A DNA stretch of 14,301 nt from CAYWNA01 sp964459305 (GTDB lineage Bacteria; Planctomycetota; Planctomycetia; Pirellulales; Pirellulaceae), in the NCBI GenBank assembly GCA_964459305.1, contig CAYWNA010000312.1, forward strand, positions 1-14,301, in the 5' to 3' direction. Positions 1-8,146 of the stretch are shown in pieces. The notes beneath the pieces are model-generated. The model was not told the DNA's origin and did not search any database. It saw nothing but the letters and a program-made list of their open reading frames with translations. Made by a program: the position numbers and the translations under genes. Positions within the stretch are counted from its first letter, which is position 1. The number at the start of each line of letters is the position of its first letter.

Positions 1-145
1 GCGTCGGCAGACGGCGGCCTTTCTTTGGCTTGGGGCCGCGTTTGCTCTTTGGCTGGGAAACCCATTGAAATAGCAATCCTGAGACTACCGCCCACTTGTG
101 GGCACTGTCAACAATCTCACGCAGGTCTTCGCATGTTTTCCGCAC
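1..145 (-). CDS. Possible partial hypothetical protein running off the left edge
   Basis: On the minus strand a frame stays open from a stop near position 211 to the window edge. It has no ATG; the first usable start is a GTG at 143-145, with no convincing ribosome binding site. The readable residues include KTCEDLREIVDSAHKW, a short hydrophobic stretch (VVSGLLFQW) and a very basic tail (KSKRGPKPKKGRR). The composition is plausible for a real protein: a mixed amphipathic part, then a Lys/Arg-rich, possibly nucleic-acid-binding segment. I do not recognise the family. It could be the start of a gene lying further left, a transposase fragment, or a chance open frame in GC-rich DNA. Confidence 0.2.
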   Translation of the reverse strand, partial: MRKTCEDLREIVDSAHKWAVVSGLLFQWVSQPKSKRGPKPKKGRRLPT

Positions 146-543
146 TTCTCGGCTGTTGTGTCGGAACCTAACGGGGTTCAGCGCGGAGAAGTGGACGTTG
201 GTGAGCGGGGCTCAGCGCGGCGTCAGCTTCAGAACACCGGTTCTCGCATTCCTTAGGGTTCGACGTTAACAAACGGGATCGTCGGCAAGGAGGCTAACGT
301 GGCGCGGCGTTGCTTTCCCGTGGCGGATCATCGACGCGTTCGCCGTGTGGGGTCTTGTGGTGAAATCTGAGAAGCTGATGATATTCAGGTGGAGGTTCAC
401 TCAGGGCGACTCGTATCGTGGCGCCAATCCGGCGTAACGGAAACACCAATCATGCCGTCCAGCGGACAAGTCCCTCAGAGTGGATCTCGGACCCGTGAAC
501 GGTTACGCAGGCCCCAGGACCCTTTTCGTGGAGGTTGTGACTG
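146..543. other. Non-coding leader upstream of the aminotransferase gene
   Basis: No convincing gene is visible; the open frames crossing 450-543 are antisense to the aminotransferase start. A 15-base near-direct repeat (CGGGGTTCAGCGCGG at 172-186, with one mismatch at 206-220) recurs 34 bases apart. The start of the downstream gene is set by TGGAGG at 529-534. I could not identify a promoter with confidence. Confidence 0.45.
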
Positions 544-1869
544 ATGCAAGAGAAAGCTGACACGGCGAAAACACGGACTTCGCGACGCGCGTTTTTCGCC
601 TCGAACGGGGCGCTCGCCACCGGAATGTGCCTGGCGGGCCCGACGGTTGCGGAAGCGGCGGAGACACTGGCCATCAACGGCGGCAAGAAGGCCGTTACCG
701 CGCCGGCCAGCGATACCACTTCCTGGCCGCGGTTCGGTGAAGAGGAAGTGGAGGCCGTCAGTGCCGTGGTGCGCAGCTTCAGCTACAGTGAGGTCTCGGC
801 CTTTGAGAAAGACTGGCAGCAGCACTTCAAGCCCCCGTACTGCAAGTCGCACATGAACGGCACCAGTGCGTTGACCTCGGCCCTGTTCGGCTTGAATCTG
901 CCCGTCGGCAGCGAGATCCTGGTGCCCAGCATGGACCCCTGGTTCGGCATCCTGCCGATGCGGTTGTTCGGCCTGGTACCCGTTTTTGTCGACAACGATC
1001 CGCGCACACTAAACTTCGACGTGGAAGACGCCAAGCGGCGTCTGACGAAGAACACCCGGGCGATCGAAGTGGTCCATCTGTTCGGTCTGCCCTGCGACAT
1101 GGAGGCGATCTGCGATTTTGCCAAAGAGAAGGGGCTGTTGATCCTGGAAGACTGCGCCCATGCCCATAACGCTTCGATCAACGGCAAGTACGTCGGCAAC
1201 TGGGGCCAGATCGGAGCTTTCAGTTGTCAGGGGAGCAAGGTCTTACCGGCCATGGAAGGCGGCATGGCCAACTACGAGAACCGGGAGTATTACGAGCGGG
1301 CGACCACCTACGGCCACTACGGGAGCCCCGCGAAGTTTCCCAGCGACAGCAAGTACAAGAAATACGCCACCGGCCTGGGGCAAAAGCTACGGATCCACCC
1401 CCTGGGCGCGGCTTTGGCCCGCTGCCAGCTACGGGGCCTCGAGCAGCAGACGGACATGGAACGCGTGCAAAACCACTCGCTCAACAGCCGCATATGCCAG
1501 TTGCCCGGCCTCTATGAGCCCACGTTGCCAGCAGGCGTGAAGCGGGTCTACTGGCGCTGGAATAACCTGTTCATCGATCCGGCCAAGGCGGGCATGTCGC
1601 GCGACACCGCCATCAAGGCCCTCAAGGCCGAGGGCGTGAAGGTTGGCAGACTGAACTACAAGATCAGTCATCTTGATACGGTGTACCACGAACCCGAATG
1701 GTGGCACCATCCGCCGGTGATACCCGACCGGCTTCCCGGCCAAGAGGAAGCCCTGCAAACCGGCATTTCGCTCCCCCGCTTCACAAGGCGCGTGCCCGAA
1801 TTGATCGATCAATACGTACGCGCCTTCGAGAAGGTCTGGGCCCATCGTGCCCAATTGGCCAAGACGTGA
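544..1869 (+). CDS. Tat-exported DegT/DnrJ/EryC1/StrS-family PLP aminotransferase
   Basis: The 441-residue product belongs to the DegT/DnrJ/EryC1/StrS family of fold-type I PLP enzymes, which typically aminate keto-sugars. Seen: a twin-arginine signal with SRRAFF at residues 13-18, a hydrophobic segment and a likely cleavage near AEA-AE (about 36-40); the family opening INGGKKAV (44-51); the cofactor-side acidic motif LEDCAHAH (201-208); and SCQGSKVLPAMEGG (227-240), where Lys232 sits at the Schiff-base lysine position before the conserved glycines. Length fits the family plus signal. The start is supported by TGGAGG nine bases or so upstream. It lies 106 bases before the sialidase-like gene on the same strand, so an operon is likely. 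The odd point is export: most relatives act on cytoplasmic nucleotide sugars. Because Tat carries folded, cofactor-loaded proteins, an extracytoplasmic PLP enzyme is possible. The substrate cannot be told. Confidence 0.9.
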   Translation: MQEKADTAKTRTSRRAFFASNGALATGMCLAGPTVAEAAETLAINGGKKAVTAPASDTTSWPRFGEEEVEAVSAVVRSFSYSEVSAFEKDWQQHFKPPYCKSHMNGTSALTSALFGLNLPVGSEILVPSMDPWFGILPMRLFGLVPVFVDNDPRTLNFDVEDAKRRLTKNTRAIEVVHLFGLPCDMEAICDFAKEKGLLILEDCAHAHNASINGKYVGNWGQIGAFSCQGSKVLPAMEGGMANYENREYYERATTYGHYGSPAKFPSDSKYKKYATGLGQKLRIHPLGAALARCQLRGLEQQTDMERVQNHSLNSRICQLPGLYEPTLPAGVKRVYWRWNNLFIDPAKAGMSRDTAIKALKAEGVKVGRLNYKISHLDTVYHEPEWWHHPPVIPDRLPGQEEALQTGISLPRFTRRVPELIDQYVRAFEKVWAHRAQLAKT

Positions 1870-1961
1870 GTGATCGTCAAAGGATAGCTCACCCACCCGT
1901 AGCCACGCTCACCGGAGCGTGGTCCGCGGTCTGGCAACCGCAGCTACCGGGCAAATCGTCT

Positions 1962-1979
1962 GAGGAGACAATGACGTGA
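1962..1979 (+). promoter_or_regulatory. Ribosome binding site and overlapping two-codon minigene at the sialidase start
   Basis: GAGGAG at 1962-1967 lies eight bases before the GTG start at 1976. An ATG at 1971 sits only three bases after the Shine-Dalgarno and opens the minigene ATG ACG TGA, whose stop overlaps the GTG. Spacing favours GTG as the true start. Whether the minigene is translated is unknown. Confidence 0.5.
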
Positions 1980-3487
1980 AGACGTTGCATTTTGTTTTCA
2001 CCGTAATCTTGTTACATGTTCTTTGCTCCGCCGCGATCCCCGCACGGGCCGCCGAGGAAGGCACGGCGAATCGGCAGACGTCCGAACGCAAGTACGCGGA
2101 CCCGTCGCCGATTCCGGATTACATCCTCCGGGAGGGCAAGCCTTACAAAGACCAGATGCGAGTCATCCAACCGTCGGAGTTGCCTAGCGACATCCCGTGC
2201 GAGCGAGTTCAGGTAGGGCGGCGAATGGGTTACAAGCCCAACGTGCAGCGGCTCTCCACCGGCGAACTCGTGATGTTGAACTTCCACACGCACGGCGAGT
2301 CGCAAGGAGCCTCGGACGGGTCCATGTGCGAACACATGGTGATGCACCGCTCGAAAGACAACGGCAAGACATGGACCTCGAACCACGTCCAGGAAGTCTA
2401 CGGCCGGGAGCCATACCTGAACGTTTTCTCCGGCGACGTCATGCTGGCGACGGGCCACGTGCTGTCGGCGGACGTCAACAATCCGACAAAGAAGGTGACC
2501 TGCGTCATCCACCGCTCGACCGACGGCGGCAAGACGTGGAAGACGCATCCGATCTTGCCCGACATGCTGCCCTTTGACGATGTGACGCGAACCTATTCCA
2601 GCCGCAATATCATTGAATTGCCCGATGGCACGTACATGCTGGGAATGTCCGGGTTCTACGGTCGTGACTGTATTATGACGTCGAAAGACCAAGGCCGGTC
2701 GTGGCAAGCGCAGAAAACTACCTTTGGCGGATATGACATGGCGAGCTACGTCTATTCGGCCTACCAGGAAGGTGTCCTCTATCGTCTGCCCCAGGGACGA
2801 CTTCTGTTGTTCGCGCGAATGACACCGAGAATCATGACCTTTACTCAAGAAATCAAGGGGCTCGCTGATTTCTCCAAGCTGGGTGAGACCGACAAACACT
2901 TTGACCAATATGATGCGGAAATTATCTTCGAATCAGGAGACAACGGCGTATCTTGGGAGCCGGTATGTGGTATTCCACTGATCGGATGCATGTACCCGTC
3001 GGTGATTCCGACAGGCGACCGCAAGCACCTGATGACGTTCACCAAACGCGTGCCCGGCGAAGGCCTGCGAATGGGCGTCTACGCAAGCGTACTCTCGGAA
3101 AACCGGGACGGAACCTTCGCTATCGATTTGGACAAGGACCTGATCGTGATCGATGAGAAAACCGAGGACGCATTCCAGACGGGCGGTGGATTTGGTAACA
3201 CGCTAACGCTCGACGACGACTCGCTGATCAGCGTGTACTCGTACTATCACGTGGACGACGACATCGCCGAGTTGCTCAAGTCGGACAAGTTCAAGGAAAA
3301 AAACGTCTACAACTACTATCGCAACAGAGCCCTGGGCTACAACCCGACCTGGGTCGCCGGCTGCAGCGAGCAGAGTTATCTTCGAGCCGGAGACCGCCTG
3401 AAGCGACACATGTTCCTAGGCTGCTGTCAACTGTTGAATCTCTGCGGTCCGGTGACTGAAGTAACGAGATGGGAATTCCCAAAATAG
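1976..3487 (+). CDS. Secreted BNR/Asp-box sialidase-like protein
   Basis: The 503-residue product starts with a classical Sec signal peptide (hydrophobic core at about 7-20, likely cleavage after ARA near residue 25). Four Asp boxes of the pattern SxDxGxTW, the turn motif of six-bladed sialidase/neuraminidase propellers, are visible: SKDNGKTW (126-133), STDGGKTW (181-188), SKDQGRSW (236-243) and SGDNGVSW (320-327). These support a BNR-repeat exo-sialidase-like fold acting outside the cytoplasm. A full catalytic set (Arg triad, Tyr/Glu pair, Asp) could not be assigned by eye, so the substrate could be sialic acid or another glycan. The C-terminal part is rich in aromatic residues and Cys. The gene follows the aminotransferase by 106 bases on the same strand. 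It uses a GTG start with GAGGAG upstream; the ATG at 1971 leads straight to a stop. Confidence 0.88.
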   Translation: MKTLHFVFTVILLHVLCSAAIPARAAEEGTANRQTSERKYADPSPIPDYILREGKPYKDQMRVIQPSELPSDIPCERVQVGRRMGYKPNVQRLSTGELVMLNFHTHGESQGASDGSMCEHMVMHRSKDNGKTWTSNHVQEVYGREPYLNVFSGDVMLATGHVLSADVNNPTKKVTCVIHRSTDGGKTWKTHPILPDMLPFDDVTRTYSSRNIIELPDGTYMLGMSGFYGRDCIMTSKDQGRSWQAQKTTFGGYDMASYVYSAYQEGVLYRLPQGRLLLFARMTPRIMTFTQEIKGLADFSKLGETDKHFDQYDAEIIFESGDNGVSWEPVCGIPLIGCMYPSVIPTGDRKHLMTFTKRVPGEGLRMGVYASVLSENRDGTFAIDLDKDLIVIDEKTEDAFQTGGGFGNTLTLDDDSLISVYSYYHVDDDIAELLKSDKFKEKNVYNYYRNRALGYNPTWVAGCSEQSYLRAGDRLKRHMFLGCCQLLNLCGPVTEVTRWEFPK

Positions 3488-3600
3488 AGGTGTCAACCGT
3501 TCCCGTTCACCGCCTCGATTAGAACAGCGAAGTGAACAGCTGCCAGCCCGACCGTACCGTCGTATTCCTTGTTTTGGCACGAGTCTTCACACCGACATCT

Positions 3601-3623
3601 CCTGTGCCTTTCTCCTGCACAGG
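3601..3623 (+). terminator. Hairpin downstream of the sialidase-like gene, possible terminator
   Basis: A perfect 7-bp stem (CCTGTGC at 3601-3607 with GCACAGG at 3617-3623) encloses a 9-base pyrimidine-rich loop, 113 bases after the sialidase stop. There is no T-run after it, so it is not a classical intrinsic terminator. It may be only a chance hairpin. Confidence 0.25.
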
Positions 3624-3703
3624 GCACAATTCACGAGGTGGACTCTTACCTTCTGGCTCAATTCCGCGGCGAGCTCTCCTGACTGATAACCACTCGCTCA
3701 GAA

Positions 3704-4985
3704 TTATCCTCGCATTATCGGTCCGCCCTGTTCGTTTAACGGCTTTTTGGCCGGCACCCCGTTGCCGCCCGGAATGGGGAAAAACCCGGGCAGTCCATAC
3801 TGTCTCGGCCGGACGATATCATCGAAACGAGTCGAGTAATCCTACTGTCCGCACGAAGCAGATGCCGGTTGCACCCCAAAACACGTCGAACTGGTCGCCA
3901 CACCGACACAACCGAGCAACGAATGGCTGTCCGCTGGTTTGCATCTGCCAGCGAACGGATTGCCATGTCCGTTCACCGGCCGTCGGCTCTTTGGTCTTCA
4001 GCTCGATCTCCTGGAAGTGGACTTGGGCATCCGGCGTGGGGCGTGGCTTGTAGCGATACGCGGCACTCGGCTCCACTTTGGCTAGCCGCCGACGCGACGC
4101 TGTCGGATCGGCAACTGTTAGCGTTCGATAGATTTCGTAGTGTAGCTCGATCAGTTCCTTCTTCAACGGTTTCGGGCCCGGCCGTAGATTGCCAGCCGTC
4201 TGTTTCAATGTCTCATATCGATCCAGCAGTTGGCCAGCCTCGGCCAACAGAGAACGCATCTGCGGATCGGGGGTGGAGCGATCCAGGCGGCCCCAGTACC
4301 AGCGCAACAAGCCGAGTCGACCGTAGAAGCTGGCGACTTGATGTTCCGAGGCAATCAACTGCTGCAGGAACTGTTCATACTCGGTCGCTGAAAACCGGTT
4401 CCCGGTTCGTATTCAAAGAACTGCGCGAGATGCAGTTCGCGAATTGGCACGATGTCCGGCATCACCTCGGTGAGCACGCGGCGAAGGAACTCCAGGTCTT
4501 CAGCCGTTCGATACTCTCGGTCTACACGATACAACCCGGCTTGGATCATCAGTGTTTGCCACGATTTGTCGATTCCGCCTTGCCCGGCCTTCAGCTTTGG
4601 CACCAACGCGAAGGTGTTCAAGACACTTCCACGAAGAGAGAACGTTTGAACCGCTGTTGATGATCGCGCAACGCGAGCCGCCGCTGTTGAGCATTATTTG
4701 GCTCAAGCAGGATCGCCGCCTCCCGGAGACCCACCGCCTGCTTCCACGAACCGACGTGAGCAAAGGCGTCGGCACGCGACACGAGCCACCTGAACTGATC
4801 GTCGCTCGAAGCACTGCAGCGTCAAGGTCGCCTCTTGAATAGGGGGTAAGATCGATGTGCAGCCGCGCTCCCTGTGCCGACTCGCTGATCACAAGCTTGA
4901 GATAGGTCTTCCCGTTACGCAACTCCGTCGACAGTAACAAGAGAGCGTCGGCAACATTGCACGCGATCTTGAGGCAGCTACTCTC
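3704..4985 (-). pseudogene. Degraded fragment of a larger planctomycete-type protein, broken by several frameshifts
   Basis: Protein-like sequence on the minus strand passes through successive frames in one consistent order. First, about 4985-4830 gives ADALLLLSTELRNGKTYLKL. Second, about 4803-4618 gives FAHVGSWKQAVGLREAAILL, a TPR-like helical stretch. Third, about 4627-4385 gives RTAEDLEFLRRVLTEVMPD. Fourth, about 4385-3819 gives QQLIASEHQVASFYGRLGLL. Fifth, about 3833-3704 gives RPRQYGLPGFFPIPGG. Residues join sensibly across the frame changes; for example the EYEQFLQQ helix continues the third segment in a new frame near 4385. No frame has a start with a ribosome binding site, and the 5' part is missing next to the stop of the neighbouring gene at 5013. 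I read this as the remnant of a long gene that has lost its N-terminus. The first segment vaguely recalls CsgG-like domains of large planctomycete proteins, but I cannot name the family. Sequencing error could explain one frameshift, hardly four. Confidence 0.65.
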
Positions 4986-5012
4986 GGATCGATGTCGACC
5001 GGCACAACAACG

Positions 5013-7430
5013 TCAGAGCCCCGTCGTAGTTGGCGCGGTGGCGGTACAGTAGACGTCGAATATCGGGACATCGAGTTCTAGCGCGCCGTCCGTTCGCAGT
5101 CGACCTTCCAGGGTGATGCGTTCGTAGAGCCAAGGAGCGGGCGGTTTAGGCTTGCCCGTTGGATCCGCCGCCTTGCGAAGGTCGGGAGAAACGAGAGTTG
5201 CCCGGGATGAAAGGAATCGCCTGCCCGACGGCGGATGAATCGTCAGGGTCACGCCGTCGGCGGGTATAAGCCGATCAGTCGGCGGATCGATCTGGTAGTT
5301 CACCAAGTCGACGGAAACGGCATCGTCAGCGTCATAAAAGGCGAAGACGCCGACCGTGACGGGCGCGTTCGTCTCGATCTGGACGGTGGTCTCTGCCAGG
5401 CAATCGTTGATGGCCTGTTGGATTCTCGCTCTGCCGTCCGTCCGCTCGCCGTCGGCGACGTCCATGTAATAGACTTTTCCCGGCGCCCCCGGACAGAAGA
5501 CACAGGGCCGGTCGCCTCCTTCCTCGACAACGTCTCGTGGTCCGACCCAAGCTCTTGGCATCCTCTCAAGGAGCGTTGCGCCGGGCTGGCGGAACCAGAG
5601 AAACCTATCGAGACCGTGTCGCGTGCCGACCTCGCCTGACACGATCACTCGACCACCTCCCTCGGCGTACGCCAGGATCGCGTCGATCGTTTTGTCGGAA
5701 AGGCAGGCCGCGCTGGGCAGCACGACGACCTTGAAAGGTTTGATTCGCTGGGGCGAGAGCCGATCGTCGAGCACGACGTCCCATTGCACGTGCAGATCGG
5801 TCAGCGCCTGGGCCCAGCCCAAATAGTCGTAAAGGCACTTCTCCGCGTCCATCGTGAACACCGAGACGCTGGCCGGAAGCGACTGGCCGGGAAACACCAA
5901 CGCCACGTCGGCCAACGATTCCCGGGAGCCGTAGTACGATGAAAAGCTCTTGATGAAACAGTTGGCCCAGGCGGCGCTTTCATCCGACCCGGGCGAGTAG
6001 CCTTTCAAGTATTGGTGGTTGTAGTCGAGCACGCCCTTGTTGGCCAAGCAATCCATGGCCATCACCTTGTGCAGATTCTCATGGCCGGGACCGCTGAGTT
6101 CCTTCGGGACGTAAACCGACGGCCAGCAATAGCCAGCCGAGCTGATCGCTGCGCCTAGACGGACCACGCCTCCCAGTCTTCCCAGCGGCGGAAGTCCCGT
6201 GGGAATGACTAAGGGTCCGTACTGCGTGGCCGCGTGGTGCTCGAAATGCGCGATATCCAGGGCACCCGACACGAGCGAGCCACCGGGAAAAATGGGAACC
6301 GTGTTGCCGACCACCACGACTTCCGACCCGAGGCCTCGGCTTTCGGCTTTACAGAATGCGTAGAGGCCCCGGAACAACTCGTCGCTGTCCGCCAGCTTCG
6401 ACGTGACGAACAAATTCCAGACCGGGTCGTCGCTCCACCGCTTGTTCAGATAGTGCCAGCGACGCCCGCGCGACTCGAACGGCTTGTCGTCGATATAGCG
6501 TTTCAAATCGAAGCCCGAAGCGTCAATGCCCAGTCCGCGGCGTTCGGCGTCGTCGAGTCGAGCAGCGATGAAACGACGAAAACGCTCGATGCTCCACGGA
6601 CCGAATGCCTGCCATTGGGGATAGGTCGTCTCGTTGTCGAAGTAGTTGTCGAAGTGGATGAAGGCCGGCTTCAACGAGAGCATCATCCCAACGCCCACTT
6701 TGAAATCTCCCAGCAGGAAGGGATTCGAGTGGTCGTACGAACAGATTCGTCCCAGGCTCCCCTTGGCTTCCAGCGGGACCGGGTCGGGGCCGGCGCCGAG
6801 GAATGCATCAAGTTTCAGCGCCCGGGCGATCTCGGGCGAAACCCGAACCGACGAATAGTCCCACGCTTCGCGGCGACCTTCAAACGAGATGCGAGCCATG
6901 TCGTAGAGGCTCGACGGCCGGTTGCCGTCGGGCAGCGTCCAGGATGGCAGGCCGAAGTCGCGGTAGTTCTTCAGCCGCAACGGATTCTCGTCGCGATAGA
7001 AGCCATCCTTGCCGAACCAGGCCAGCTTTCCCGTCTCGCCCTGGTGGAATACCAACTCCCACTGGTTGCGGATCAACTCGCCGTCCTCGACCAGCGCGAC
7101 AAACTCGCCAAACTCGCCCGCGTCGAAGTAGAAGACATTCTTCACGCCCTGCTTACGGAAGTGCTCCACATGCTTGATGGCGTCGTACTTGCCCCGACGC
7201 TCCAGTTGGTGTTGGATCCACCACGGTCCATACCAACCGGTAGGCCAACTGCTCCGCTCGGCCATCATGCCAAGCTCCCATTCTTGTCCTTCTTTGTGCG
7301 TGGAGTAGGAGATCACCGTATGGTAGTCGCGCCACCACGGCCGGCCCTCGTCAGCCAGGCATAGGTCGATCGATGCCAAGGTCGTGATGACGACGAAAAG
7401 GGTTCGCAGCGCCGAGTGAAATTGTTCCAT
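5013..7430 (-). CDS. Secreted glycosidase-like protein with a GH42-type amidotransferase-like C-terminal region
   Basis: The product is 805 residues from the ATG at 7430; an in-frame ATG at 7457 would add nine charged residues. I prefer 7430 because it gives a clean Sec signal (EQFHSALRTLFVVITTLASI, then a likely cleavage after CLA near residue 26). Residues of about 30-480 look like a TIM-barrel carbohydrate-active domain: Trp/Tyr-rich segments, FIHFDNYFDNE (about 258-268) as a strand end with acidic residues, and VVVGNTVPIFPGG. Residues of about 505-605 (LADVALVFPGQS, FKVVVLPSAACLS, ILAYAEGGGRVIVSGE) match the pattern of the glutamine-amidotransferase-like trimerisation domain of GH42 and related glycosidases. 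A beta-sandwich-like tail follows. Catalytic acids could not be fixed by eye, so activity is unproved. The last residues (TATAPTTTGL) look like non-native read-through at the border with the pseudogene. The gene is divergent from the PQQ-propeller gene and ends with TGA. Confidence 0.7.
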   Translation of the reverse strand: MEQFHSALRTLFVVITTLASIDLCLADEGRPWWRDYHTVISYSTHKEGQEWELGMMAERSSWPTGWYGPWWIQHQLERRGKYDAIKHVEHFRKQGVKNVFYFDAGEFGEFVALVEDGELIRNQWELVFHQGETGKLAWFGKDGFYRDENPLRLKNYRDFGLPSWTLPDGNRPSSLYDMARISFEGRREAWDYSSVRVSPEIARALKLDAFLGAGPDPVPLEAKGSLGRICSYDHSNPFLLGDFKVGVGMMLSLKPAFIHFDNYFDNETTYPQWQAFGPWSIERFRRFIAARLDDAERRGLGIDASGFDLKRYIDDKPFESRGRRWHYLNKRWSDDPVWNLFVTSKLADSDELFRGLYAFCKAESRGLGSEVVVVGNTVPIFPGGSLVSGALDIAHFEHHAATQYGPLVIPTGLPPLGRLGGVVRLGAAISSAGYCWPSVYVPKELSGPGHENLHKVMAMDCLANKGVLDYNHQYLKGYSPGSDESAAWANCFIKSFSSYYGSRESLADVALVFPGQSLPASVSVFTMDAEKCLYDYLGWAQALTDLHVQWDVVLDDRLSPQRIKPFKVVVLPSAACLSDKTIDAILAYAEGGGRVIVSGEVGTRHGLDRFLWFRQPGATLLERMPRAWVGPRDVVEEGGDRPCVFCPGAPGKVYYMDVADGERTDGRARIQQAINDCLAETTVQIETNAPVTVGVFAFYDADDAVSVDLVNYQIDPPTDRLIPADGVTLTIHPPSGRRFLSSRATLVSPDLRKAADPTGKPKPPAPWLYERITLEGRLRTDGALELDVPIFDVYCTATAPTTTGL

Positions 7431-7444
7431 CGCCGGTTCTTCTT

Positions 7445-7604
7445 TCTTGTCCAGCATTTTCCATCTGGGCTAGTTGAAGACCCGTAGGCCGGCAACAAGG
7501 AGCGTTAGCGACGCAGTTCCGGCACTATCTGGGAGTCAGCTCCTGCCGGAACAGCGCAGCGCTCGTTCCGGCCTACAAGGCTCTCTTGTCCAGCATTTTT
7601 CATC
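7445..7604. repeat. 21-base direct repeat flanking a palindromic element, overlapping the start region of the glycosidase-like gene
   Basis: TCTTGTCCAGCATTTT followed by CCATC (7445-7465) recurs with one mismatch at 7584-7604, 139 bases away. A palindromic element lies between the copies. The left copy contains the alternative ATG (7457) of the minus-strand gene; the right copy carries the same ATG in a context with no coding continuation. This looks like a duplication made when the palindrome was inserted, or by slippage. Either way it moved the original upstream region away from the gene. Confidence 0.75.
7484..7576. repeat. Palindromic intergenic repeat with GTAGGCCGG ends
   Basis: The element begins GTAGGCCGG (7484-7492) and ends CCGGCCTAC (7568-7576), which are perfect inverted ends. 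Inside, GCCGGAAC and GTTCCGGC pair as an 8-bp stem in the right half, and a similar, less perfect stem lies in the left half, giving two nested hairpins. It encodes nothing. Repeats built on a GTAGGCCGGAAC-type core are, from memory, frequent between genes in planctomycete genomes. It lies in the divergent promoter region and could affect transcription of the minus-strand gene. Confidence 0.7.
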
Positions 7605-7806
7605 CGGTTAAACGCGAAGATCATCCAGGCCCGTGACGACGCCTATTGTATAAGGCTGCCGGGCATTCTACACCCAAGGTAATACTGGAATGGTTGTTGG
7701 GTCGTCCACGGGCGGCTGCTACAATCGGCCTCAGGCATGATGACAGAGATGGCATGTTCGATTTGTGGTCAAACAGCGGGTCTGCTTCGAACCTGTTTTT
7801 GTTCCA

Positions 7807-8036
7807 GTCCCGAAGGGACGGCGCCATGTCACCCCAGGGTGGAGCGACGCGAACGTAGCGAGCGTCGCGCAACCCTGGAGCAAAGTTAACGCATCCATAG
7901 CCGCAAGCGGGGCGGCCCTAGCACGACTACGCTGAGTTGCCAAAACACTAGGACCACCCCTTCGGGGTTCGAGTTGGAACGACCTCCAAATCCCAGGGTT
8001 TCGCGACGTTCGCGGGCTCACGTCGCTCCACCCTTA
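7807..8036. repeat. Two composite hairpin units in the divergent intergenic region
   Basis: Unit A has a small hairpin GTCCC-gaa-GGGAC (7807-7819) and a large one (7832-7878) with stems CCAGGGT/ACCCTGG and GCGACGC/GCGTCGC separated by a 3x3 internal loop. Unit B has ACCCC-ttc-GGGGT (7956-7968) and a large hairpin (about 7994-8035) with stems AGGGT/ACCCT and GCGACGT/ACGTCGC. The large hairpins align when one is reverse-complemented, so they are inverted copies. Open frames through them are artefacts. The rest of 7605-8146 shows no gene; TACAAT near 7724-7729 resembles a -10 box, but no matching -35 was found. Confidence 0.7.
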
Positions 8037-8146
8037 TAGGAACGTGCCTTTGGCACTGATGAGACCGGAACGAAACTGGGAGCAATTCAAGTCGATTGCC
8101 TGACCATGAGATGCCACAAACTGCACACCCCTTACCAGGAATCCTC

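Noticed and set aside
2012..2908. Minus-strand open frame of 298 codons
   Set aside because: Antisense to the sialidase-like gene, which has a signal peptide and four Asp boxes.
3869..4660. Plus-strand open frame of 263 codons
   Set aside because: Antisense to the pseudogene; the minus-strand segments have far more protein-like composition.
6234..7364. Plus-strand open frame of 376 codons
   Set aside because: Antisense to the glycosidase-like gene; its sequence mirrors the sense codons and shows no domain.
8096..8146. TTG start adding 17 residues to the PQQ-propeller protein
   Set aside because: There is no good ribosome binding site, and the ATG at 8147 has AGGA upstream and gives a better signal peptide.
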